Positions 48,321 through 58,172 of a DNA stretch of 64,000 nucleotides are shown here, piece after piece. The position numbers and the translations under genes are program-made. Source of the DNA: Corylus avellana (taxonomy: Eukaryota; Streptophyta; Magnoliopsida; Fagales; Betulaceae); the NCBI RefSeq assembly GCF_901000735.1, contig NC_081547.1, forward strand, positions 10,026,193-10,090,192, given 5' to 3'. Each line of letters opens with the position of its first letter. Positions within the stretch are counted from its first letter, which is position 1. Under the pieces are notes generated by a model. The model was not told where the DNA came from and searched no databases. It was given only the letters and a program-made list of their open reading frames with translations.

Positions 48321-50016
48321 ATGCCTTTATCTGAACAAGTCGCTGAATGTGTTACAATGAACACAGGACTCTCAACAGATGTAGTGGACCACAGAAACGG
48401 CGACTATACCAATATTAAAGATGCAGAGAACCCTCAATTGGGAATGTTTGATAAGCCCCTTCCTTGCTTTGGCTGCGGAATTGGATGGTTTTCGTGAGTT
48501 TTCATAGCTCTTCTCTTCACTATCTCTCTCCATCTCTCTCCCATTGTGTGTGTCTTGATGGCTGCATTTTCTCTTGCAGTCTTTTGCTAGGATTTGCATG
48601 CCCGCTGCTGTGGTACTATGCTTCAATTCTTTACTTTAGAAAGTACTATCATAAGGATCCAAGGGAGCGGGATGGACTTGCTGCCAATACAGTTGCTGTA
48701 AGTGCAACACTCGCTGTTTAATCTTATGCTTTGTTTGCTAGTTTATTTTTTTCAACTGGTATATGACAACCTTTATAACCTCTTATCGCAATTGTTTTTT
48801 CTTTTTGTAATATCGAAACATTTTAATATGAGCGGTGCTACTAATTGAGATATGAATATAGTGAGTTGCACAAAATAAAAATGGGTTAAATATACTCAAG
48901 TTCCCTGAACTATCAACCATTTTCAAAAAAGTCCCACGAAGACATGTGTGACACTTGGAATATATCAAACTACAATTTTGTTGCAATTAAGCCACTTTTT
49001 TGTCATTCTTCCGAAAATACCGCTATTTTCTTTAAAAAAGAAAAAAAATTAAATTAAATTAAATTTTGATTAAATACTAAAAAACATAGAGAAATGTTCG
49101 ATTAATATAGAAGGAATTTGTATGAAATTTTGATTGTTGGCTTTAGTTTTTTAATGAAATTTTAGAAAATAGGAGTATTTTTGGAAGAATGACAGAAAAG
49201 TGGTTTAATTGCAACAAAATGATAGTTTGATGTATCTAAATGTCACAGCTGTCAGTTTATGGGACAATAATAAATGGATGTTAATTGAGGGGCCAAAGTA
49301 TATTTATCCCAAAAAAAAAATTGTTTTTGCGTCTATTCAAAGACCTGAAAATGTTTTATAAGATTACAAAGTGTCCATTGAGCGCCTTTATAAGATTGAA
49401 AAGTGTCCATTGAGAACCTTTATAAGATTAAAAGTGTCCATTGAGCGCCTTGCGGCTATGTCATAATAGATCCAAACACTTGTCCCGGATCATCTCTCAC
49501 TCTTTCTTTCTTTCTTTCTGTTTGAAGGGATGGGGGTGGGCCGTGGGAGGGGACAGATAAATTTTTCACAATTGATCAATACAACATTAAATAGTGGCAC
49601 TTCCCCTCCAATCCTACCAACACACACATACACAATGTGCTTGTACACAGTGCAAGCACAACCACAAAAAAATCTGCTTTCCCCACTTTTATCTATCTTC
49701 TCTGTAAAGTTGTGAAAAGCCAGGTAGTCACTGTTATTAGCAGATCTTGCAGTGAAAATTATTATATGGGCTCAATTGCAATGAATTATGATTGAAGCAT
49801 GTGTATGCCATTTATCTTTTTCATTAATCCCAAATGTCATGGTTGTTGCGGGCTAAGCTTTGCCACTTATCCTGTGTACCTAAAGGCGGCTTACGCTTTT
49901 AATGGTATTAACAAAAATTGATCTTTTTTCATTAATCGCAAATGTTATGGTTTTTGCTGCAGGCTATGCTATGTACAATTGCTGTGATAATAACAGGAGC
50001 TGTTATTCTCTTATAG
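48321..50016 (+). CDS. '60S ribosomal protein L18a-like' small membrane protein
   Basis: Member of the plant family annotated as 'ribosomal protein L18ae family', which is not a true ribosomal protein; its members are small predicted membrane proteins of unclear function. Three coding exons with GT-AG borders: 48321-48493, 48580-48697 and 49963-50016, giving 345 nt, 114 aa plus stop. The conserved core is FDKPLPCFGCGIGWFS, then LLLGFACPLLWYYASILYF (membrane segment), then KYYHKDPRERDGLAANT and a second hydrophobic segment CTIAVIITGAVILL to the C terminus. The start at MPLSEQVAEC is the first in-frame ATG after a good acceptor (TTTTTGCAG, ending 48304); a second Met lies 13 codons later. Upstream leader exons are probable. 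Intron 2 contains a MITE (48883-49310), a short tandem repeat and a decayed copy of the exon 3 acceptor. Confidence 0.85.
48883..49310. mobile_element. MITE-like inverted-repeat element in an intron, 428 bp
   Basis: The left end GGGTTAAATATACTCAAG matches the reverse complement of the right end, GGGATAAATATACTTTGG. The arms continue for about 150 bases (AAACTACAATTTTGTTGCAATTAAGCC against its complement ending GGTTTAATTGCAACAAAATG). It lies in the last intron of the L18a-like gene. Flanks are A-rich, so the target duplication is unclear. Confidence 0.75.
49363..49455 (+). repeat. Short intronic tandem repeat, about 3 x 35 bp
   Basis: Three units built on AAGTGTCCATTGAGCGCC-TTTATAAGATT with small differences (GAGAACC in the second). 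Non-coding, inside the last intron of the L18a-like gene. Confidence 0.75.
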
Positions 50017-51059
50017 TCCTTTTTCACTACAATTATGCTCAAGTACCCATCATCATCCTCACCTTCCTTGAGGAAAAGCCTGAGCTGATGGTTTACAACT
50101 CTCAACTGGTCAAAGCTTCCTTGCAGTTCTTAAAGGTGCCAGAAGAAGGCAACTGTTTTAACTGAAGGTTCAGCTATGTGAATACCTAAAAGCAGTTTCT
50201 GGGTTTCCCTTTAGCGTTGTGCATAATACGAGCCTTGTATAGTAAGAGACCACAACTGCCATGAATTCTCTACATTTCTATTTAAATTAGCTAATCATAA
50301 GCATTTTATTTTATTTTTTCTGTTCATCATGACTTTTCAAATGCACTCTACATTCAATTATTTATAATTATTTTTTGTAGATTTTGTATGTGCATGGCGT
50401 GTTACATTTTTTTATTTTTGTGGGAATTATTCCCCTAGAGTTGGTGTTGATTATTATAATACAAAAATGAATTTGTTTACACTTGTACTCAATAATTAAC
50501 TTGTTTGCATGGGAAATTGAATTCTCATGTAATTAAGCATGGAATCCCTGTCTGCTGTCTGTCTGGCAAACAAAGCTGTCGTGTTGACACAAGAAAACTT
50601 TGAGGGAACTCCATCGGCGTCGTGTCCGGAATTCTCTCCCCATCCTCCTCCTACTTGAGCACATTGGACAAAGCCGCCATCCTCGTTGACCAAGTCCAAG
50701 TCTAAACTCTGAAGCCTATTTTTAAGATTTTCAGTTTTCTCTTTAAATTCTTTTGGCTTCCGTTTAAGTTTTGAATAACTTTTTCGGTAAAAGATAACGG
50801 TTAAAAAAAAGGGGGCAAATGTAAAATTGGTCAACGTAATGTGGGTTTTTGATAAATAGTTATTTTTTTATTTTATTTTTTTCTTTTGGAGTTTAAAAAG
50901 TTATTGAACACTCTTTATGATAAGGAAAAAAAACAGGTCACATTATGATTGGTGTTAATGTGTCATATTAATGAATTTTGTCAACTTTTCTAACGATATA
51001 AACTTCTTTTTTTTTTTTCCTTTCTCCAGGGGTGTCTTCTCATATTATTTAAACCCCCT
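50017..51059. other. 3' flank of the L18a-like gene and spacer
   Basis: The first 300-400 bases are probably 3' UTR. A GC-balanced island at 50540-50720 has short frames on both strands that match nothing I recognise; it may be a gene remnant. Otherwise AT-rich. Confidence 0.4.
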
Positions 51060-51738
51060 AAACTATTTGTCAAAACCCCGAACTACTTTCAAAAGTGATA
51101 AATACCTCTATATGGCATACCTGTGTAACAAAGAACTCCATCTCACACAAATTTAACTATTTTTTTGGCATGGTCATTGTGAAATTACAATTTTACCTTA
51201 AAATAATATTATATATATATAAAAAAAGAAAAAAAAAAAAAGATGGCATTGGGTGGCTGACCACCCCCAAGATGGGCGGAGGAAATGGTTGAACCACCCC
51301 TAAAAGCCTAGGAGAAGTTCGAGACTGAGATTCAAGAATGGGCTATGACTCAACCAAGGATGTCGCGTTGGCTTACAACCAATATGCCTACCAGATGTGC
51401 GCTTTCACGCCTTGCTTAACTTCCCGTTTTGTGTGAACTCTAGCCAACTCGACCTAGTGAGAGTCATGTCAAAGTGGCAGAAAAAGGCTGACAAGTCAGC
51501 AACTCAAGCCCCTAGCAGTTGAACCACTCCCAAGACCATAGGAGTGGTCAGTGGAGCACCCAACGCCAACCTCTGTTTTATTTTACTTTTTACAATGGCA
51601 TTTAAGATAAAATTTGCACTTTCATAATGACCATATCGAAAAAAATAACTGAATTTTGTACGAAGTGAGTTATTTGTTACACGACGGTAAAACAAAAAAT
51701 TATTTACCAATTTTGAAAACCCCAAAATTAAAATATCC
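51060..51738. mobile_element. Inverted-repeat element with non-repeat core, about 680 bp
   Basis: The left arm (about 51060-51205, including GTGTAACAAAGAACTC and ATTTTTTTGGCATGGTCATTG) pairs with the right arm (51590-51738; reverse complement GTGTAACAAATAACTC and TATTTTTTTCGATATGGTCATT). The core at 51240-51580 is of more balanced composition and has a GGTGGCTGACCACCCCC-type hairpin. The core shows no recognisable protein; it may be filler or captured sequence. Non-autonomous DNA transposon is the likely class. Confidence 0.65.
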
Positions 51739-52152
51739 ATTATAAGTATACGAGAAGTTCACACAATGTTGTATTATAAAGTGTTTAGTTTATAAGTAAA
51801 AGAAACAAAAGTGTTGGCATCAAAGTTTAAAAGCGTGCTGTAAAAGTGTTGATCTTTTGAAAGCTTTGACAGGGAAAGGAAAACATACAAACAAAAGCAA
51901 AACACGCTTTCCTTAATTAACCTTTCTCTACTTCCCACCCACTGTCGCCCGCGGAATGTATGCCCGTCTCCTAATTTCTACTCTTTTTATTTTTCAATAA
52001 ATGAACAATTATTTCAAAAAATTTAAGTTGATAATAAATAGGACTTCTGTTTTAGTTTAAATAAGAAATAAAAGCCTCAACTCCTCTACATTTATATTAA
52101 ATTGCCACTAATCTCAAAAATTTAAATTAAAAATAAGAAATTTAATAATTTA

Positions 52153-52214
<62 letters not shown>

Positions 52215-52377
52215 AAAGGCTGCAACATGCATAATTGAAAATAAATAAATAAATAAATTATAAGGCAAATAGTGGTTTTCAAGGAAACGTTAAAATTTTG
52301 AAATATTTGATAACGACTAAGAAAATGATTTTGTGTTTTTGGTTTTGAAATTTTTTAGAAAAAAATGTTTGAAGAAA
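51739..52377. other. AT-rich spacer with a long (AT)n tract
   Basis: Includes a pure (AT)n microsatellite of about 25 repeats at 52158-52210. No gene supported. Confidence 0.5.
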
Positions 52378-52796
52378 TTTCACTTTACACCTCTGAACTA
52401 CTATGCGTTTTGACAAAACCCTTTAAATTTAAAAAAATTCTCAATTTAATCTCTTGAACTTTTAATTTGATTCAATTGACCTCCCTTCGTCAGTTTTTAA
52501 ACTTTAGAAGTGATAAAATGACGTTTATACTCCTAAATTTTTTATAATATTTTAAATTTATCCTTAATTTCAAATTAAAAAGTTAAAAAATGAAAATCGA
52601 AGGGTAATTTAGTATTTTAGGCATTTTCGTTAGAAATTAACGATTAAAACTAACGAAAAAGGGTAATTTAGTATTTTAGGCATTTTCGTCAAAAATTAAT
52701 GAAAAAGGTAAATTAATTAAAAAAAAAAGTTCATAAATGTAAATTGAAAATTTTTAAATTTTAAAAAGATTTTCTCTAAATGCGCAATAATTCTTA
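52378..52796. mobile_element. MITE-like inverted-repeat element, about 420 bp
   Basis: Left GAACTACTATGCGTTTTGACAAAACCC..TTTAAATTTAAAAAAATTCTCAATTTA pairs with the right end, whose reverse complement is GAATTATTGCGCATTTAGAGAAAATC..TTTAAAATTTAAAAATTTTCAATTTA. The interior also has a direct repeat of AGGGTAATTTAGTATTTTAGGCATTTTCGT (52600-52690). Non-coding. Confidence 0.6.
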
Positions 52797-53398
52797 GAAT
52801 AAAGTATGTTTTAAGAATAAACCCTCGAATCGAATCACTTGTTGGTGTTGGGGTATGGGGCTCGATTTTTGAGGTAGTGTTTTTCTTTTTTAAGAAAGTG
52901 AAGGAAGAAGATATATAGATAATGGCACAAATTTAGACTGATTTTGCGGTGGCACTTCCCTTGAAGATGGGATGGATGGATGGGTGGGTCTGGTGTGGAT
53001 AGTTGTATGATGAGTGTGAGGGTTTTAGTCAAGCCCATTGTTTAACTACTACACAGTCTACCATCAATCGTGTCCCAATCTTGCAGCCAATCTCGCTGTC
53101 ATTCTTACAGTGCCAGCCATGAGCCAACATTGGTGATGCCGCCCCCTTTCTTGTCTATCAAGTTTTCTAAAAAACACATTCTTTTTTCAATATCATTAAC
53201 AGATTTAAAAGAATCTCTTTCAAAAATATGTGTTTTCGTGGCAGTTTTATAAAGATAAATGTTATGTACTGTATTATACGCTTATGTGACGATGATCATC
53301 AATTCTTGGATATTTTTTTTTTTTAGCAAAGATTAATCTAAGAGCAGTTGAGCATTATTACATTAGTCAAGTAAAATATGAATGTAAATTAAAAAAAT
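52797..53398. other. Spacer upstream of the proline-rich gene
   Basis: Mixed-composition DNA; short frames at 52835-53252 are not recognisable. No gene or RNA supported. Confidence 0.4.
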
Positions 53399-53538
53399 AG
53401 TAATGCTACATATTGTACTCGTTCTATTGGATTGATGTGGTAATACTTATTAGTCATTAAAAAATAAAAAATAAAGAAGAGCTAATGGACATTGTCACAT
53501 TAGTCTAGTAAGATGAATGTGTCGTATGTAATATTACT
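53399..53538. mobile_element. Short MITE-like foldback, about 140 bp
   Basis: AGTAATGCTACATATTGTAC at the left pairs with the right end, whose reverse complement is AGTAATATTACATACGACAC; inner blocks with GATGTGGTAA and TAATGTGACAA also pair. Further partial copies of the same sequence seem to lie on each side (about 53250-53340 and 53580-53660). Confidence 0.55.
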
Positions 53539-53737
53539 CAATTGATGATATGACAGTTCTCATCGACCTTTAAATCAACTTCTGTTAAAAGAAAAAAAAA
53601 AAAAAATCTGAAGATTGATGGACATTGTCACGTCACAGTAGTCAGATCTTCGTACGAAAATGTAACTATGAGAGTGAAAGTGTGTATATCATTTACATTT
53701 TCCATTTAGAGAAAAAACAGAAGACCCCACAGTAATT

Positions 53738-53965
53738 ATTATATACCACCTCTCCCCATTTTCAGCACTTAAATACGTAATTCGTGTATCTTTATCAAGC
53801 GATTCAAGCCACAAGCTGAGAGGCAAAGCACATAAAAGCAAGCAAAAGGGCAAACAAACCCCAAAGGGGAAATACACAGAAAGCAAAACAAAAGCAAAGC
53901 AAAAATATCTGAAAAAGCTCATCATCTCAATTCTCATTTCTCACCCTCACCCACACCCACAAATA
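53738..53965 (+). promoter_or_regulatory. Core promoter and 5' leader of the proline-rich gene
   Basis: A TATA-like TTATTATATACC (about 53737) lies about 230 bases before the ATG and is followed by a CT-rich or CA-rich stretch. The leader up to 53965 has no intron signal. The exact transcription start is unknown. Confidence 0.45.
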
Positions 53966-55972
53966 ATGGAGGAAGAGGAAGACATCCTCCCACCATTTTG
54001 GCTGCAGAACACCAACAATCTCCGCCCCCGCCGCCGCCGCTCCTCCTCCCTCTTCCTCAACTCCGGTCTGCTTCTTGTACTCTTGCTGGTCATCGCCCTT
54101 TTCTTCATCTTCGTCCTACTCCCTTCCTTTCTCTCTTTCTCCTCGCAAATCTTTAGACCCCATCTGGTGAAGAAGAGCTGGGATTCCCTAAATCTAGTCC
54201 TTGTTCTTTTCGCCATTGCCTGCGCCTTCCTCAATGGTAACCACAACAACGAAGATCGAAGCGTTTCAAATGCATCGCAAGAGGCTAACAAGTCAAACCC
54301 TTCGACACCGCATCCATGGTACGAGTATTCTGATCGGACGGCTGGCTACAACACCACCACAAACAGGTTAAGGAGCAGCAGTTCCTACCCGGATCTACGT
54401 CAACAGTCTGCATGGGTGGCTGAAGATGAGCGGTGGCGATTTTGCGACGACACCCACATCAGCAATTACCGCTTTCCGGGCTCGGATCAGCTTCATCACC
54501 GCCAGCCATGGCAGGAGCCTCAAGAAGAAGACTCGGAGATGAAGACGAACACGAACACGAACACTATAGCTGTGGATACTTTCGACGGCGGCAGAGAGGA
54601 AGTTTCATCATATTCGCCTCCTCGGGCTCCTTCGCCACCGTTTCCGCCGCCACAATCCACGCCGGCGCGGCCGAAGTCGGTTAAGCGCATGGCAAAGAGA
54701 AGATCATATCAAGCTCTTGGGCACCACGAAAAGACTGAAAATGAAAGCCAACCTCCGCCTCCGCCTCCGCCTCCACCAGCGCCGGTGTTTCAACAGGCAG
54801 AGCAGAAGAGTTACGGCGAAAGGAACGAGAAGAAGAGATCACCAGGAGCAAAGAGAAGATCATATCAAGCTCTTGAGCACCACGAAAAGACTGAAAATGA
54901 AAGCCAACCTCCGCCTCCGCCTCCGCCTCCACCGCCGCCGTTGTTTCAACAGGCGGAGCAGAAGAGTTACGGCGAAAGGAACGAGAAGAAGAGATCACCG
55001 GGAGCAAAGAGAAGATCATATCAAGCTCTTGGGCACCACGAAAAGACTGAAAATGAAAGCCAACCTCCGCCTCCACCACCGCCGGTGTTTCAACAGGCGG
55101 AGGAAAAGAGTTACGGCGAAAGGAACGAGAAGAAGAGATCACCGGGAGCAAAGAGAAGATCATATCAAGCTCTTAGGCACCACGAAAAGACTGAAAATGA
55201 AAGCCAACCTCCGCCTCCACCACCGCCTCCGCCTCCACCACCGCCTGTGTTTCAACAGGCGGAGGAAAAGAGTTACGGCGAAAGGAACGAGAAGAAGAGA
55301 TCACCAGGAAGCTCCGCTACCAAAGATTTCTTGATCTCGTTGACGGGGAAGAGGAAGAAGCGAAGGCAAAAGAGCGTCGAAAACCTCGACTCTATTCTAA
55401 ATTCTCAACCCGCTTCGTCCCTTCCTTTATCGCCTCCGCCACCTCCTCCGCCGCTGCCTCCTCCGCCTTCTTCAGTCTTTCACAACCTGTTCTCTTCCAA
55501 GAAGACGAAGACCAAGAAGGTTCATTCAGTTCCACCACCACCACCACCACCACCACCAGCGCCAGCGCTGCCACCACGAGCTAAGACGGCGCGTAAGCCC
55601 CCATTGCCAGCAAAGACAAGCAGTTTCGACGAAAACGTGAGATCCGGGAACGAGTCGCCGCTGATTCCGATACCACCGCCGCCGCCACCATTCAAAATGC
55701 CGGCATGGAAGTTCGTGGAGCAAGGCGACTTCGTTAGGATCCAAAGCAGTACTAGTTCGCGTAGCGGTTCTCCAGATCGGTTGGATGAGACGGACGGCGG
55801 AGATCCATCGACGTCGACGCCGATGTTCTGTCCGAGCCCCGACGTCGACAACAAAGCCGATCGCTTCATTGCAATGTTTAGAGCAAAGCTCAAATTGGAG
55901 AAGATGAATTCTATCAAGCAGAAGCGAGTACCAGATACACACACTGTCGGCGGAGGAGCCGCTCCAAGTTAG
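53966..55972 (+). CDS. Proline-rich membrane protein with DUF761-like C terminus
   Basis: Intronless, 668 aa. It resembles plant genes annotated as 'hydroxyproline-rich glycoprotein family protein' with a DUF761 tail; molecular function is unknown. Order of parts: a short acidic N terminus (MEEEEDILPPFW), two hydrophobic segments (about residues 29-54 and 72-90), a polar linker, then four tandem repeats starting at about residues 243, 295, 347 and 395 (AKRRSYQALGHHEKTENES, then 8-13 prolines, FQQAEQKSYGERNEKKRSPG). More polyproline blocks and basic stretches follow, then a C-terminal motif ADRFIAMFRAKLKLEKMNS (from about 631) like DUF761. Units are 52, 52 and 48 codons apart, so copy number and proline runs changed without breaking frame. 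The composition would be consistent with a membrane-anchored, disordered, profilin- or SH3-binding type protein, but that is inference. The ATG is the first in the frame and is preceded by a plausible leader. Confidence 0.85.
   Translation: MEEEEDILPPFWLQNTNNLRPRRRRSSSLFLNSGLLLVLLLVIALFFIFVLLPSFLSFSSQIFRPHLVKKSWDSLNLVLVLFAIACAFLNGNHNNEDRSVSNASQEANKSNPSTPHPWYEYSDRTAGYNTTTNRLRSSSSYPDLRQQSAWVAEDERWRFCDDTHISNYRFPGSDQLHHRQPWQEPQEEDSEMKTNTNTNTIAVDTFDGGREEVSSYSPPRAPSPPFPPPQSTPARPKSVKRMAKRRSYQALGHHEKTENESQPPPPPPPPPAPVFQQAEQKSYGERNEKKRSPGAKRRSYQALEHHEKTENESQPPPPPPPPPPPLFQQAEQKSYGERNEKKRSPGAKRRSYQALGHHEKTENESQPPPPPPPVFQQAEEKSYGERNEKKRSPGAKRRSYQALRHHEKTENESQPPPPPPPPPPPPPVFQQAEEKSYGERNEKKRSPGSSATKDFLISLTGKRKKRRQKSVENLDSILNSQPASSLPLSPPPPPPPLPPPPSSVFHNLFSSKKTKTKKVHSVPPPPPPPPPAPALPPRAKTARKPPLPAKTSSFDENVRSGNESPLIPIPPPPPPFKMPAWKFVEQGDFVRIQSSTSSRSGSPDRLDETDGGDPSTSTPMFCPSPDVDNKADRFIAMFRAKLKLEKMNSIKQKRVPDTHTVGGGAAPS
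54689..55309 (+). repeat. Coding tandem repeat, 4 units of about 144-160 bp
   Basis: Four units start with GCAAAGAGAAGATCATATCAAGC at about 54692, 54848, 55004 and 55148. They are nearly identical outside the CCTCCGCCTCCACC-type proline tract, which varies in length. High identity suggests recent expansion by unequal exchange. Because period and composition suppress stops in other frames, long spurious frames appear here on both strands. Confidence 0.95.
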
Positions 55973-56630
55973 ATCGCCATGGTTTTTGTTTTTGTTTTTT
56001 TTTTTTAATTCTATTTTTCTGTTCAGTATTGACATTTGAATCTGATTATACATACATAGGCAGATACCAAGTTTAATTTTTTTTTTTTTTTTTTCATGGA
56101 GTTGGAAACAATGTATTTGTTATAGATGGGAAGTTTGTATATTATTGTTGTTAGAATGTTTTATATTCTCTTTTATTTTATGTTTTTTTTAGGATTTAGT
56201 AAGTATTTTTCTTATTAAGTTATTTATCTTTCATTTATTATTGTAATCAAACCTCTTGATTTGATTACCATATTTATATTATTATTATTATATAAATAAG
56301 GACATTTTGTATTATATAAATTACAAACTTGCATTAGGTTTCATTTAAAAAAAAAAAAAATCGCCCCTTTTTTTAGAGACATAAATTTCCTCCAAATCAG
56401 TTTAGAGAAAATATCTTTCAACCCATTTAAAATAGTGACATTTAAAATACACATTAAATTCTTAACGTCATTAATAGCAGTTTACTAACTTAGACTAACG
56501 TTTTTAATGTTTATAAACACTTGACACTATTTTAAATATGTTAGAAAATATTTCTTCCGGGCAAATTTCTGTCATTTTTTAAAATGTTTTATATAAAATT
56601 CTACTTGTCAGAATTTGTATTTGTACCAAA
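55973..56630. other. 3' UTR and AT-rich spacer
   Basis: Poly(T) runs at 55990-56005 and 56078-56093 follow the stop codon; the rest is AT-rich spacer with an (ATT)n stretch at 56278-56290. No other feature. Confidence 0.45.
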
Positions 56631-56728
56631 GCAAACCATTACCAAACCAAAGGTGTATGACTTTGTTTGGCAAAGCAAAGCAAACCATTACCAAACCAAA
56701 GGTGCATGACTTTGTTTGGCAAAGCCTT
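56631..56728 (+). repeat. 49-bp tandem duplication
   Basis: GCAAACCATTACCAAACCAA through ATGACTTTGTTTGGCAAAG occurs at 56631 and again at 56680 with a single visible change (GTGTATG against GTGCATG). The second copy runs into the left end of the MITE at about 56708, so the duplication includes a piece of the MITE terminus. Confidence 0.85.
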
Positions 56729-56984
56729 TTCATTGGACAGTTGATATAAATGGATATAAAAAAAAAAAATGTAAAAATGTTTGGTATAAAAAAGTGAAAA
56801 AATAATATGAAAAAGTAAAAAATTTTATTTTATAGTGATTTTTTTTATTTAAATAATAATAAAAAATGAATAATGTGATATAAAAAATAAAAAAATACAA
56901 ATATTTTTATGTTAATTTTTTTTTTTTTAGAAATAATGATAAATAGTAATAAAAGAAAAGGAAAGGATTGCCAAACAAAACCCA
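56708..56984. mobile_element. MITE with GACTTTGTTTGGCAAAGCC-type termini
   Basis: The left end GACTTTGTTTGGCAAAGCCTTTTC matches the reverse complement of the right end, GGGTTTTGTTTGGCAATCCTTTCC. The interior is AT-rich. Termini of this type are common in PIF/Harbinger-like MITEs; the target duplication is obscured by the neighbouring 49-bp duplication. Confidence 0.6.
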
Positions 56985-58172
56985 CGGTGTTCGTTATTTT
57001 TGGAAGAAAAAGGGGAATGAATAGGAATACGTGTATGTGTTTGGAGTTTAGCTGTCTTTGGCGTCTGCTTGCGCGAGAGAGAGACAGAGAGTGAGTTGGC
57101 AATTAGCGTGTGACAGATAAGTAGAAGAGGCGAGCGGGAGAAGTAGCAGTTGGCTCTTTGTCGGCATCTGAAAGATATTTGTTTAAGGTAATGGAGAAGT
57201 AATGTTTTATATATATATATATAGGGGGCACAGCTGGGCACACACGTTTATGTCATGCACTTTTGATGTGATAAACCATTGTCTGATATGATTAATTTAA
57301 GTTAAACTAATTATAGGACATAGAGCGGTTTTAGGAATACTGAGGAGGAACTTGGGAAATTATAATTTGGCTTATTATGTTGGTTTCACTTTAGGGTTTA
57401 TCAAATTTTAACACGACTTGCAAATTCAACATAAATTCAATACGAAATTAATAAAATAAGGTTAAGAAATCTAAACAAGCCACTCCTTACAGCCGCCATG
57501 AGGTAGTTACTACTCTCAAAGGTCTAGAAGGTGGCTAAACTGCCCAAAAAGCTTTGAGGGTAGTTGAATAGCCAAAATAGAGGTGGCTACCACCCCTTAA
57601 TTTTATTTTTAATTATTTTTTTATTCATTTTAAAAGTTTTTAATTTTTTTTTATTGGGCCATATGCACGTGACATGTTGTGATTGGTTTGATGTGAAAAT
57701 CCATTAGTTTTATTAACGAAAAATGAACGAAGGTACCATCTCTGTAATTAGCTATAAACGAAATATCATCTATCATACAAAATAAAACTTAGGTGAAAAA
57801 AAGAAAAATCGTTAAAAACCCAAATATTAAAAGGGCACTTAACCCTAAATAGATTAGGTTAGAGACTTATACAGTTGACTAATATGATATTATACGACAA
57901 TTAAGGCTATCAATTTTTTATACAACCCACAAATCCGTCTCAAAATTAGCGAGTTATAATAGAAAGGTCTTAACACATTTAACTAAATAGATCGGTTACT
58001 CATATTTCCACATAACTTGAACACGAAATGTCAACCCCAATGGCACCAGCAACATATTGATACCAGGTTGGTACCTGTTCATGGTCCTACTAAGTTGACT
58101 TCTTTAAATGCAACATGCAGTGTCAATAGCTCACAAGTCTAAGAAAATCAAGCTCTGGAATCAAATGAAAAG
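56985..58172. other. Spacer downstream of the aminopeptidase gene
   Basis: Contains an (AT)n tract at 57208-57222 and, at 57490-57600, sequence with GGTGGCTACCACCCC-like inverted blocks reminiscent of the cores at 32300 and 51260. The last part is the 3' UTR side of the minus-strand aminopeptidase. No gene supported. Confidence 0.4.

Noticed and set aside
49363..49455. Short direct repeats that could suggest a CRISPR-like array
   Set aside because: Units are contiguous without spacers of unique sequence, and the window is plant nuclear DNA.
50496..50834. Minus-strand 112-codon frame with a GC-balanced centre
   Set aside because: No family match, no splice or start context; at most a gene remnant, so it is described only as part of the spacer.
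54717..55334. 205-codon plus-strand frame and 160-codon minus-strand frame overlapping the proline-rich gene
   Set aside because: Both arise because a repeat of three-fold period without stops in other frames is copied four times. Their products (Arg-rich or Phe/Ser-rich) match no family, and the main frame has all the recognisable domains.
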